A stretch of 7,582 nucleotides of DNA. Source: Kangiellaceae bacterium (lineage in GTDB: Bacteria; Pseudomonadota; Gammaproteobacteria; Enterobacterales; Kangiellaceae). The stretch spans positions 1 to 7,582 of the forward strand of contig JAUUYO010000164.1 in NCBI GenBank assembly GCA_030590405.1, given 5' to 3'. Below the pieces are notes generated by a model that did no database searches, was not told the DNA's origin, and saw only the letters and a program-made list of their open reading frames with translations. Below, in pieces: positions 1 through 3,916 of the stretch. The translations under genes were made by a program, and so were the position numbers. Positions within the stretch are counted from its first letter, which is position 1. Each line of letters starts with the position of its first letter.

Positions 1-115
1 ATAGAGCGTGCCGCCATCAAAATTTGAGCTTCATCTACCAGTGCAGCCACCTACTCGAATATTGAATTCAGTGCAGAAACGTGGAAACCGAAAATTAGAT
101 CATGCCCCGACTTAT

Positions 116-136
116 TGAGAAGTTACTGACTTCTCA
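116..136. repeat. Perfect 8-bp hairpin
   Basis: TGAGAAGT (116-123), a 5-base loop, then ACTTCTCA (129-136). The arms match perfectly. No T-run follows on either strand, so it is not a convincing rho-independent terminator. It lies just outside the phased repeats in front of the integrase and could be a protein-binding or attachment-region element. Its function is unknown. Confidence 0.5.
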
Positions 137-146
137 CGCCTTGGTT

Positions 147-174
147 TGGTTATATCTAGCCATAGGTAGCCATA
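147..174 (+). repeat. 10-bp-phased repeat cluster, possible integrase core site
   Basis: TGGTTATATC is followed by TAGCCATA twice with a 10-base period (about 157-164 and 167-174). The segment TGGTTATATCTAGCCATA (147-164) matches 15 of 18 positions of TGGCTATATCGTGCCATA at 2601-2618. In both copies TGGY and GCCA form short inverted arms around an 8-base spacer starting TATATC, the general layout of a tyrosine-recombinase crossover site. An attachment or integrase/excisionase binding role is inferred from layout and the nearby integrase. Confidence 0.4.
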
Positions 175-187
175 AATCCCTATCGCT

Positions 188-215
188 TTACGATTTTCTT
201 ACGAACGATTTACGA
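188..215 (+). promoter_or_regulatory. Three TTACGA repeats in 11-bp phase before integrase
   Basis: TTACGA occurs exactly at 188-193, 199-204 and 210-215, an 11-base period that places each copy on the same face of the helix. The set ends 16 bases before the integrase start codon. Such spacing is typical of cooperative binding sites, for example of an excisionase, an AlpA-like regulator or the integrase itself. No regulator gene for it is visible in this window. Confidence 0.5.
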
Positions 216-231
216 ATGCGAGGTGTCAATC

Positions 232-1198
232 ATGGCAACAATCCGAAGATTAAAAAACAAAAAGTACGTGGCAGAGGTGCGCAAGTACGGTCACTACAAA
301 TCCAAAACCTTTACGACTAAAGTTGAGGCCAATCGTTGGGCAGTGGAAACCGAACAATTTCTTTCCCCTGAACAATACATTCAAGGTAAATTATTAGGTG
401 ATGCCTTTGCGCGTTACCGTGATGAAATATCGCCCACCATGAAAGGCTATAAAAATGAGAGAAATCGCCTGAATGTTTATATAAAAGAACCCTTTGCCAA
501 GTTACCACTTTTAGAAATCAAGCAATTAGTTTTCGCACAGTGGGTCATAGAGAGCGCTAAACGCATTAAAACCAGTAGTGTTAACCGAGACCTTGCATTG
601 CTCAGTTCAGTGTTTGAGCAGGCCAAGCGGTGGCGGTGGACAGATAACAATCCAATTCGAGGCATTAAGCGATTAAAGAACCCGCCGCCGAGAGATAGAC
701 GCATTAGCCCCAAAGAAATCAAGCAGGTTTTAAAAGCCTTGTTTTTTGACGGTGATGTAGTATCAGAACTACGTCATCAAGTGGCGGTGGCTTTCTTGTT
801 TGCGCTAGAAACGGCTATGCGGCAAGGGGAAATCTGGGGCTTGGAATGGAAGCGAGTTTTTCTAAATAAACAGTATTTAACCCTTGAAGAAACTAAGAGC
901 GGCACTAAGCGAGATGTACCACTCTCCAAAGAGGCGGTTAGACTATTGAAGTTACTGAAACCCAATCAAATGGGAAAAGTTTTTAATAGTAATCAAGGCT
1001 CTTGTGCAACGATATTTAGACGTGCAGTCAAGCATTAGCGGTTTAACGTTTCATGACTCACGGCATGAAGTATTAACCCGACTAGCACGAAAAATCGATG
1101 TATTGGATTTGGCTCGAATGGCTGGACATCGTGACCCAAGGTCGCTGATGATTTACTACAATGCCACGGCTGAGGAAATTGCGGGTAGGCTAGGATAA
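232..1198 (+). pseudogene. Tyrosine-recombinase integrase, frameshifted
   Basis: Site-specific integrase that would insert and excise a mobile element. The start is ATG 232, with GAGG at 220-223 eight bases upstream; the in-frame GTG at 223 overlaps that Shine-Dalgarno and is less likely. The first 268 residues hold an N-terminal arm-binding-like region (MATIRR..., about 1-45), a SAM-like core-binding region (about 50-150) and the start of the catalytic domain, with Arg197 (AMRQGEI) and Lys222 (TKSGTKRD). That frame stops at TAG 1036-1038. The +1 frame then supplies GLTFHDSRHE (HxxR), GHRDPRS (second His) and IYYN (nucleophile Tyr), ending in TAA at 1196-1198. Relatives usually have a few residues between RRAVK and GI at this point, so a small deletion within 1025-1036 is likely. 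The catalytic domain is split, so I expect no activity unless translation shifts frame. Confidence 0.9.
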
Positions 1199-1202
1199 CA
1201 CG

Positions 1203-1221
1203 AGGGGCGAAAGCCCCTTTT
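1203..1221 (+). terminator. Rho-independent terminator after integrase
   Basis: AGGGGC, a GAAA tetraloop and GCCCCT form a 6-bp stem followed by T residues (1218-1221). It begins five bases after the integrase stop codon. It separates integrase transcription from the next operon. Confidence 0.85.
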
Positions 1222-1248
1222 AAACAAAGTTTAACCTATGATCTTTAA

Positions 1249-1264
1249 TGTGATTTAGGTCACA
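1249..1264 (+). promoter_or_regulatory. CRP-type operator, perfect half-sites
   Basis: TGTGA-TTTAGG-TCACA matches the TGTGA-N6-TCACA consensus of the cAMP receptor protein CRP/Vfr in all ten conserved bases. Its centre (1256.5) is 41.5 bases upstream of the start site predicted from the -10 box at 1286-1291, which is the class II activator position. The layout predicts cAMP-CRP activation of the 1328-2185 operon. This is inferred from sequence; whether the host has a CRP homologue cannot be seen here. Confidence 0.75.
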
Positions 1265-1266
1265 TA

Positions 1267-1280
1267 ACTAGAGATCTAGT
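1267..1280. promoter_or_regulatory. Palindromic operator candidate in promoter spacer
   Basis: ACTAGA-GA-TCTAGT is a perfect 6-2-6 inverted repeat. It starts two bases after the CRP-type site and ends five bases before the -10 box, so a bound protein would block RNA polymerase. A repressor role is inferred from this position; the repressor is unknown and could be one of the small downstream proteins. Confidence 0.5.
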
Positions 1281-1285
1281 ACTGC

Positions 1286-1291
1286 AATAAT
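1286..1291 (+). promoter_or_regulatory. -10 box of the three-gene operon
   Basis: AATAAT matches TATAAT in five of six bases. No good -35 hexamer is present at the expected distance; the CRP-type site overlaps that region, as in class II activator-dependent promoters. The predicted start is near 1298, giving a leader of about 30 bases that carries the AAGGGA Shine-Dalgarno (1314-1319). A second TATA-like sequence at 1310-1315 is too close to the ribosome site to be preferred. Confidence 0.5.
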
Positions 1292-1327
1292 TACGCTTAT
1301 TTCAACAGTATATAAGGGATTTTTATC

Positions 1328-1852
1328 ATGGCGACTAATGCCCAGCTCAGGTTAGATACAGAAAGGCGTTATAATTATTATAGAGAGCAAACATTAATAA
1401 TTGTATCGGAGCAAATAAAATCGGAAGGTTTTAAAGCAACCAAAATAACCGGACAAGCTATTACTGCCGTTTCTAATTGGGAGTTTGCGTCGGGCCGTAA
1501 ATATGATTGGGATTGGCCGGCGGAAGCGTTATACTTTAGGAATAGATATCCAAAAAGGTTTGAAATTGCACTATGGCATCATAGTGAGCTAGTTGCTCTT
1601 TCTTTAGGTCGTCCGACATTTAACGCGACGGGAATGAGGCTTGACATAGTTGAGGGTGCGCCAAAGAGCTTATGCGATAGACCACCAATTATGATAGAAG
1701 TGTTGTTAGCGTATGAAACTTATGCAACTATGATAGAAGCTAGTCATGTTAGAATAATGAAACCCGTCAACATGGACGTGAAGAACTACTATGAAACATT
1801 TGGCTATACCTACGTACCGAAAGATGATTATTTACTTAAGAGGATTTTTTGA
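1328..1852 (+). CDS. GNAT-fold acetyltransferase-like protein, 174 aa
   Basis: First gene of a three-gene operon. The ATG at 1328 has a strong Shine-Dalgarno (AAGGGA) eight bases upstream. Length and pattern fit the GNAT acyltransferase fold: a Trp/Asp-rich stretch (W51, DWDW 60-63), beta strands at about 79-94 (FEIALWHHSELVALSLG) and 102-108, a helix at 121-138 (MIEVLLAYETYATMIEA), a strand RIMKP at 142-146, and a C-terminal NYYETFGYTYV (153-163) like the typical GNAT ending with Tyr before a Gly-aromatic turn. The usual [RQ]xxGx[GA] acetyl-CoA loop ahead of the 121-138 helix is not recognisable, so cofactor binding is uncertain. The substrate is unknown. Use of AGA, AGG and ATA codons looks heavier than in the minus-strand chromosomal genes, consistent with transfer. 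The stop TGA shares one base with the next start, suggesting coupled translation. Confidence 0.65.
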   Translation: MATNAQLRLDTERRYNYYREQTLIIVSEQIKSEGFKATKITGQAITAVSNWEFASGRKYDWDWPAEALYFRNRYPKRFEIALWHHSELVALSLGRPTFNATGMRLDIVEGAPKSLCDRPPIMIEVLLAYETYATMIEASHVRIMKPVNMDVKNYYETFGYTYVPKDDYLLKRIF

Positions 1853-2046
1853 TGCGCGATCCTGATAATGTTAAAAATATTTCCGATGCCAAAAAAAGAG
1901 ATTTAACTCTCGAAGAAATCAAAAACAGAGCTAGGTTAACTTATAGAAAATATAAATCAAATGATGCCGAGGAGCCTTATCATATGGTTTCTGGTGAGCC
2001 TATAGCCGACAAATCAAATAAAAAAAGTGAGAACGAAAATGAATAA
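1852..2046 (+). CDS. Small charged protein, second in operon, 64 aa
   Basis: I do not recognise this family. The start is ATG 1852, overlapping the upstream stop as TGATG, with AGAGG at 1839-1843 eight bases ahead; a TTG at 1849 is in frame but less likely. The protein is very hydrophilic. A Lys/Arg-rich middle contains KKRDLTLEE (14-22) and ARLTYRKYK (27-35). The tail from about residue 38 is rich in Glu, Asn, Lys and Ser and probably disordered. There is no signal peptide, membrane segment or Cys. Both middle motifs recur, diverged, in the 48-aa protein encoded next, suggesting the two are related. Tight coupling suggests they act with the GNAT-like protein as partner, inhibitor or regulator, but that is inference. 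Confidence 0.65.
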   Translation: MRDPDNVKNISDAKKRDLTLEEIKNRARLTYRKYKSNDAEEPYHMVSGEPIADKSNKKSENENE

Positions 2047-2185
2047 GCGCCCTTTAACACAAGAAGAGATGCAAACCCTACCTTCAGAGAATGAAATTTC
2101 AACTAAAGATGTCCCCATAAAAGTAAGGCAAATCTATGCCAGATTGAAACAGAAGTACAAAAAACAAGGTGCTTCATCATTATAA
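2039..2185 (+). CDS. Small basic protein, third in operon, 48 aa
   Basis: A short gene overlapping the previous stop codon by eight bases, with a weak GTGAG ribosome site at 2027-2031. The 48 residues contain NKRPLTQEE (2-10) and ARLKQKYKK (34-42), the second probably a basic amphipathic helix. They parallel KKRDLTLEE and ARLTYRKYK of the 64-aa neighbour, so the pair may be tandem paralogues. The family is not recognised. The basic helix could bind nucleic acid or a partner protein; nothing in the sequence decides. It is supported as a real gene by its overlap, its shared motifs and its position ahead of a strong terminator. Confidence 0.55.
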   Translation: MNKRPLTQEEMQTLPSENEISTKDVPIKVRQIYARLKQKYKKQGASSL

Positions 2186-2266
2186 CAAGTCCAATTAACT
2201 TAGAAGTATATTCATAATATTTTATAGCGTTCGCAGAACAAAATTGTTAGATTGAGAGTCCCACAC
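2186..2266. other. AT-rich 3' leader to operon terminator
   Basis: No gene here. The only structure noted is a small hairpin, GTTC-GCA-GAAC (2229-2239). TAACAA just after the last stop and TTGTTA at 2244-2249 are complementary, but an integron attC site is not supported because the inner boxes do not pair. Confidence 0.4.
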
Positions 2267-2308
2267 AAAGGCGGCCTGTTAATACACTTAGCAGGTCGTC
2301 TTTTTTTT
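2267..2308 (+). terminator. Strong rho-independent terminator of three-gene operon
   Basis: A 16-bp stem (2267-2282 with 2288-2303, three G-T wobbles), a 5-base loop TACAC, and a T-run at 2301-2308 partly inside the stem. It lies about 80 bases after the last small gene and closes the 1298-2308 transcription unit. Confidence 0.85.
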
Positions 2309-2392
2309 GTGCTTTTGAAATAGAAAAGCCACTCCAAAAAGGGATCGGCTCATCACGGTTTACAGTCATCAGCGTTCTCGCCTGTTCTGATT

Positions 2393-2447
2393 TAAAACGT
2401 TAGCATAAAGTTTCAGGTTTTATCAATTAAAACTCATCATGGTTTTA
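2393..2447. repeat. Four alternating TAAAAC boxes
   Basis: TAAAAC occurs at 2393-2398 (+), 2417-2422 (-), 2428-2433 (+) and 2442-2447 (-). The middle two form a perfect 6-bp hairpin with a 5-base loop. In AT-rich DNA this can arise by chance, but the strict alternation within 55 bases is notable. Confidence 0.35.
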
Positions 2448-2467
2448 AAAATATCCCACGGGGTGAA

Positions 2468-2484
2468 TTTGAGCCTTGCTCAAA
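2468..2484. repeat. 7-bp hairpin with 3-base loop
   Basis: TTTGAGC-CTT-GCTCAAA, perfect arms. It is the first of three hairpins in a row and is separated by one base from the next. Confidence 0.6.
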
Positions 2485-2485
2485 G

Positions 2486-2502
2486 CGGGGTGTGAAACCC
2501 CG
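2486..2502. repeat. 6-bp GC-rich hairpin
   Basis: CGGGGT-GTGAA-ACCCCG, perfect arms. It is followed by A-rich sequence (GATAAAAATAG), so on the plus strand it is not a terminator. It is the second of three adjacent hairpins. Confidence 0.6.
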
Positions 2503-2515
2503 ATAAAAATAGAGT

Positions 2516-2540
2516 AAACCGCGTGAGCGGTTTTTACTTT
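2516..2540 (+). terminator. Hairpin with T-rich tail, terminator-like
   Basis: AAACCGC-GTGA-GCGGTTT forms a 7-bp stem with a GNRA-type loop, followed by a T-rich tail. It would terminate plus-strand transcription, yet the previous operon already has a strong terminator 200 bases upstream and no gene lies between, so a structural role at an origin is an alternative. Confidence 0.55.
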
Positions 2541-2592
2541 TCCTTTTCTTCTTTTGTTTTTCTTTTGCGTTTGTTTCTTTTTTTTGTTTTTT
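2531..2592 (+). other. T/C-rich strand-asymmetric tract
   Basis: About 60 bases almost free of A (one, near 2536) and with only a few G. The other strand is correspondingly purine-rich. It directly abuts the phased GCCATATC repeats. Easily melted asymmetric DNA beside short repeats resembles a DNA-unwinding element. No coding potential. Confidence 0.5.
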
Positions 2593-2620
2593 GCCATATC
2601 TGGCTATATCGTGCCATATC
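2593..2620 (+). repeat. Three GCCATATC-like repeats in 10-bp phase
   Basis: GCCATATC (2593-2600), GCTATATC (2603-2610) and GCCATATC (2613-2620) recur with an exact 10-base period, so all lie on one helix face. The segment 2601-2618 resembles 147-164 beside the integrase (15 of 18 identical). It could be an iteron-like set, an excisionase/integrase binding cluster or a remnant attachment site; the sequence alone does not decide. Confidence 0.55.
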
Positions 2621-2687
2621 GTCTTATTGGGTGGTGCGGTCTTTTTAGTTTTAGCGCTGTCTGATAGTTTGAAATTTGGCAGGGTAG

Positions 2688-2745
2688 CAAGATGGAGAAA
2701 TGTATATACAAATCGCTTCGCGCTTTGAAATATTTCCCAATCTTG
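2688..2745. repeat. Long imperfect hairpin
   Basis: Outer arms 2688-2701 and 2732-2745 pair at 12 of 14 positions. An inner stem CAAATCGC-TTC-GCGCTTTG (2709-2727) pairs at 7 of 8. A structure of about 58 bases just upstream of a MobC-like frame suggests an oriT-type recognition hairpin or a structured RNA. No function is established. Confidence 0.5.
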
Positions 2746-2778
2746 ACAAGGGGAGCCGCTACGCTTTTCTCCGTTGTC
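2745..2778. repeat. Stem-loop with interrupted arms
   Basis: GACAA (2745-2749) pairs with TTGTC (2774-2778), and GGAG (2752-2755) with CTCC (2769-2772), around a 13-base loop. It starts where the preceding long hairpin ends, so the two could stack or compete. Confidence 0.4.
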
Positions 2779-2809
2779 CCCCCTTTCGTTTAAGAGAAAA
2801 AAAGAGCTG

Positions 2810-2902
2810 ATGACTGATAAAAATACGCCCGAAAAAAGAACCGCAACACTGTCCGTTTTAAGAATGACGGACAGCGAAAGAGCGCAGGCGAATGCTGCTT
2901 GA
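2810..2902 (+). pseudogene. MobC-like ribbon-helix-helix stump, 30 codons
   Basis: The ATG at 2810 follows an A/G-rich ribosome site (AAAGAG about five bases upstream). The 30 residues run MTDKNTPEKR, TATLSVLRMT, DSERAQANAA and then stop. The pattern KRTATLSVxxMTDSER resembles the N-terminal beta strand and first helix of MobC-type relaxosome proteins and other ribbon-helix-helix DNA binders, which are normally about 100 residues or more. The second helix and the rest are missing, so this looks like a gene cut by a deletion. The open frame changes to the +1 register at 2892. An 8-bp hairpin (CTGTCCGT, 2849-2856, with ACGGACAG, 2867-2874) lies inside it. The identity rests on a short match. 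Confidence 0.4.
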
Positions 2903-3017
2903 TGGTCAGATTGTTGTTAAAGTGTGTGTTCCTCACTATCAAGAAGAACATGCCCGATTAAAACAAGTTAGGCAAGTAAAAAAATTCTTTGAGTGGCTTT
3001 TTCCAAGCAAAGGATAA
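2892..3017 (+). CDS. 41-codon frame, fragment or small protein
   Basis: Open from ATG 2892 to TAA 3015-3017, overlapping the end of the MobC-like stump by 11 bases in the next frame. The product has a hydrophobic start (LLDGQIVVKVCV, 2-13), a polar charged middle and an aromatic end (KKFFEWLFPSKG, 30-41). It could be a small protein translated by coupling, or the C-terminal remainder of a larger lost gene joined to the stump by deletion. The stop lies six bases before the next start, and its last codons carry the AAGGA ribosome site of that gene. No family is recognised. Confidence 0.35.
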   Translation: MLLDGQIVVKVCVPHYQEEHARLKQVRQVKKFFEWLFPSKG

Positions 3018-3023
3018 AAGACC

Positions 3024-3530
3024 ATGAAAACATTAGCCGCCCTCATTGAAAACCAGCTTTACACCGAAAACATTTACAAGCCCACTAACGCCTTTATTAA
3101 ACCAATTAAACAAAACTTGGTGAAAGATAACAGCATTCTACAAGGCTCGCGATTACTGGTCATGCTGTTAACAGGCTGGTCAGGGCAAGAGCAAGCCATT
3201 GAAACCACCCAAGGCATACTGGCGAATCATATCGGTCGAAGCACCCGAACCATCCAGCGGTATTTAAAAGAGCTTTCAAACATTGGTTATCTGTCTTACT
3301 GCTGCACCAAAGACCGCATAGGCTACATTACAGGCATTAAAATCTATTTGAACTTTAACCGCATTAAACCAAGACTAAAAAGGAAAGTCAGACCGAAAAC
3401 GGCAGCAACCCGAGCGGCGACACGAATGTCCGACACTAATCAGAAAACTATAATAAAAAGAAAAGAAGAGCAGCAATTTATCGATAAGATAACCCAAATC
3501 GCCAAGCGAAATCATATCCCGTTCGAATAA
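3024..3530 (+). CDS. Winged-HTH protein, replication/regulator type, 168 aa
   Basis: The ATG at 3024 has AAGGA at 3010-3014 nine bases upstream. Residues 57-92 form a winged helix-turn-helix: EQAIETTQGILANHIG, then the recognition helix RSTRTIQRYLKELSNIGYL, followed by a wing at about 93-112. The preceding region (GSRLLVMLLTGW, 41-52) fits the first helix of such domains. A basic tail (RIKPRLKRKVRPKTAATR, 113-130) probably adds DNA contact. Small proteins of this design are common in plasmids and phage-like elements as replication initiators or copy-control regulators, and the structured DNA upstream would be a fitting target. Function is inferred from fold and context; it could also be a plain transcriptional regulator. 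The frame looks intact. Confidence 0.6.
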   Translation: MKTLAALIENQLYTENIYKPTNAFIKPIKQNLVKDNSILQGSRLLVMLLTGWSGQEQAIETTQGILANHIGRSTRTIQRYLKELSNIGYLSYCCTKDRIGYITGIKIYLNFNRIKPRLKRKVRPKTAATRAATRMSDTNQKTIIKRKEEQQFIDKITQIAKRNHIPFE

Positions 3531-3533
3531 TCT

Positions 3534-3546
3534 CCCCCCCCCCCCC
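3534..3546 (+). repeat. 13-C homopolymer
   Basis: Thirteen consecutive C starting four bases after the stop codon of the wHTH gene. Long poly-C tracts are rare and slip during replication. Being outside the frame, it would not switch the gene on or off, but it could affect mRNA 3' structure. The exact length may be a sequencing uncertainty. Confidence 0.8.
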
Positions 3547-3883
3547 AATTGTAACCAACAGCGACAAAAAACAGACCACCGCACAAGCGGTTACTAGCTG
3601 CTGGACTTTGCAAGAAGATTGAACCGTGCCATTAACGCCCAAATTCAACCCGTGAGGGTGTTGGGTGGATTAATGGGGGTAATTGCCAGCTAAATGATGT
3701 AACGCTGCTGTGGGGTAAAATAAATGAATTTTGATTAGTGGAGGCGTTTCTTATAAAATGGAGGGGCGGTATTAAGTAAACCGCATTCCTGTAAAAAGAT
3801 TACGAATTTACGCTGAATAGACTTCTGTAAATTATTGATTATTAAGAATATGTTGACTCTTGCCAAGCGCGCCATTTTCTATA

Positions 3884-3911
3884 TTATTGATGGCTTATCA
3901 AAGATCAATAA
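3884..3911. repeat. 8-bp AT-rich inverted repeat downstream of nlpC
   Basis: TTATTGAT (3884-3891) and ATCAATAA (3904-3911) are perfect inverted arms around a 12-base loop, starting five bases past the nlpC stop. With no T-run on the minus strand it is at best a weak terminator; it may stabilise the mRNA 3' end. Confidence 0.4.
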
Positions 3912-3916
3912 AATCT

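Larger units (their letters stand above)
1..231. other. Left flank and integrase upstream region, no clear gene
   Basis: No convincing gene lies here. The minus strand is open from a GTG at position 50 to the left edge (16 codons, VAALVDEAQILMAARS), which could be the fragment of a gene cut by the window, but a TAG sits directly before that GTG and I do not recognise the peptide. An 8-base direct repeat CAGTGCAG occurs at 39-46 and 69-76. The right part (from about 116) carries a hairpin and two phased repeat sets, listed separately. No tRNA or tmRNA end, the usual integrase targets, can be seen, so the original insertion site is unknown. Confidence 0.4.
2309..2809. other. Structured noncoding region, possible oriT/oriV
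   Basis: I find no supported gene across about 500 bases. The region holds, in order: alternating TAAAAC boxes (2393-2447), three hairpins (2468-2540), a T/C-rich tract (2531-2592), three phased GCCATATC-like repeats (2593-2620), a long imperfect hairpin (2688-2745) and another stem (2745-2778). It lies directly before a MobC-like stump and a replication-type wHTH gene. Inverted repeats upstream of mobC are where oriT commonly sits in mobilisable elements, and an AT-rich tract beside short phased repeats is common in replication origins. Both roles are inferred; no known nic sequence was recognised. Confidence 0.4.
3531..3916. other. Junction between element and chromosomal block
   Basis: No supported gene. 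It starts with a 13-C run (3534-3546). The plus strand from 3598 is open for 31 codons after a stop (LLDFARRLNR..., ending TAA 3691-3693) with no good start; this could be the 3' remnant of a chromosomal gene cut by insertion. A stem CAACCC-GTGA-GGG..TTG lies at 3646-3663. GCGGT and ACCGC near 3766-3784 form a weak stem. The part from about 3790 is AT-rich. No clear attachment-site copy of the 147-174 sequence is found here, so the right border of the element is not defined. Confidence 0.4.

Noticed and set aside
1..50. Minus-strand partial gene at left edge
   Set aside because: Only 16 codons, with a stop directly before the GTG and no recognised similarity; noted in the flank entry but not called a gene.
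223..231. GTG 223 as integrase start
   Set aside because: It overlaps the GAGG ribosome site that is ideally spaced for ATG 232, and the family usually begins MATIR or similar.
1..231. tRNA or tmRNA fragment as integration target
   Set aside because: No T-loop GGTTCGA-type motif or acceptor pairing found on either strand.
2184..2257. Integron attC site after the cassette
   Set aside because: TAACAA and TTGTTA are complementary and GTTAGAT fits GTTRRRY, but the inner L boxes do not pair and the left box does not fit RYYYAAC.
2309..2809. CRISPR array
   Set aside because: The repeats are 6-10 bases in helical phase, without the 24-40 base repeats and equal spacers of CRISPR.
3828..3840. IHF-type consensus on the minus strand
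   Set aside because: It matches WATCAANNNNTTR, but in AT-rich DNA a match in several kilobases is expected by chance and no nearby process needs it.
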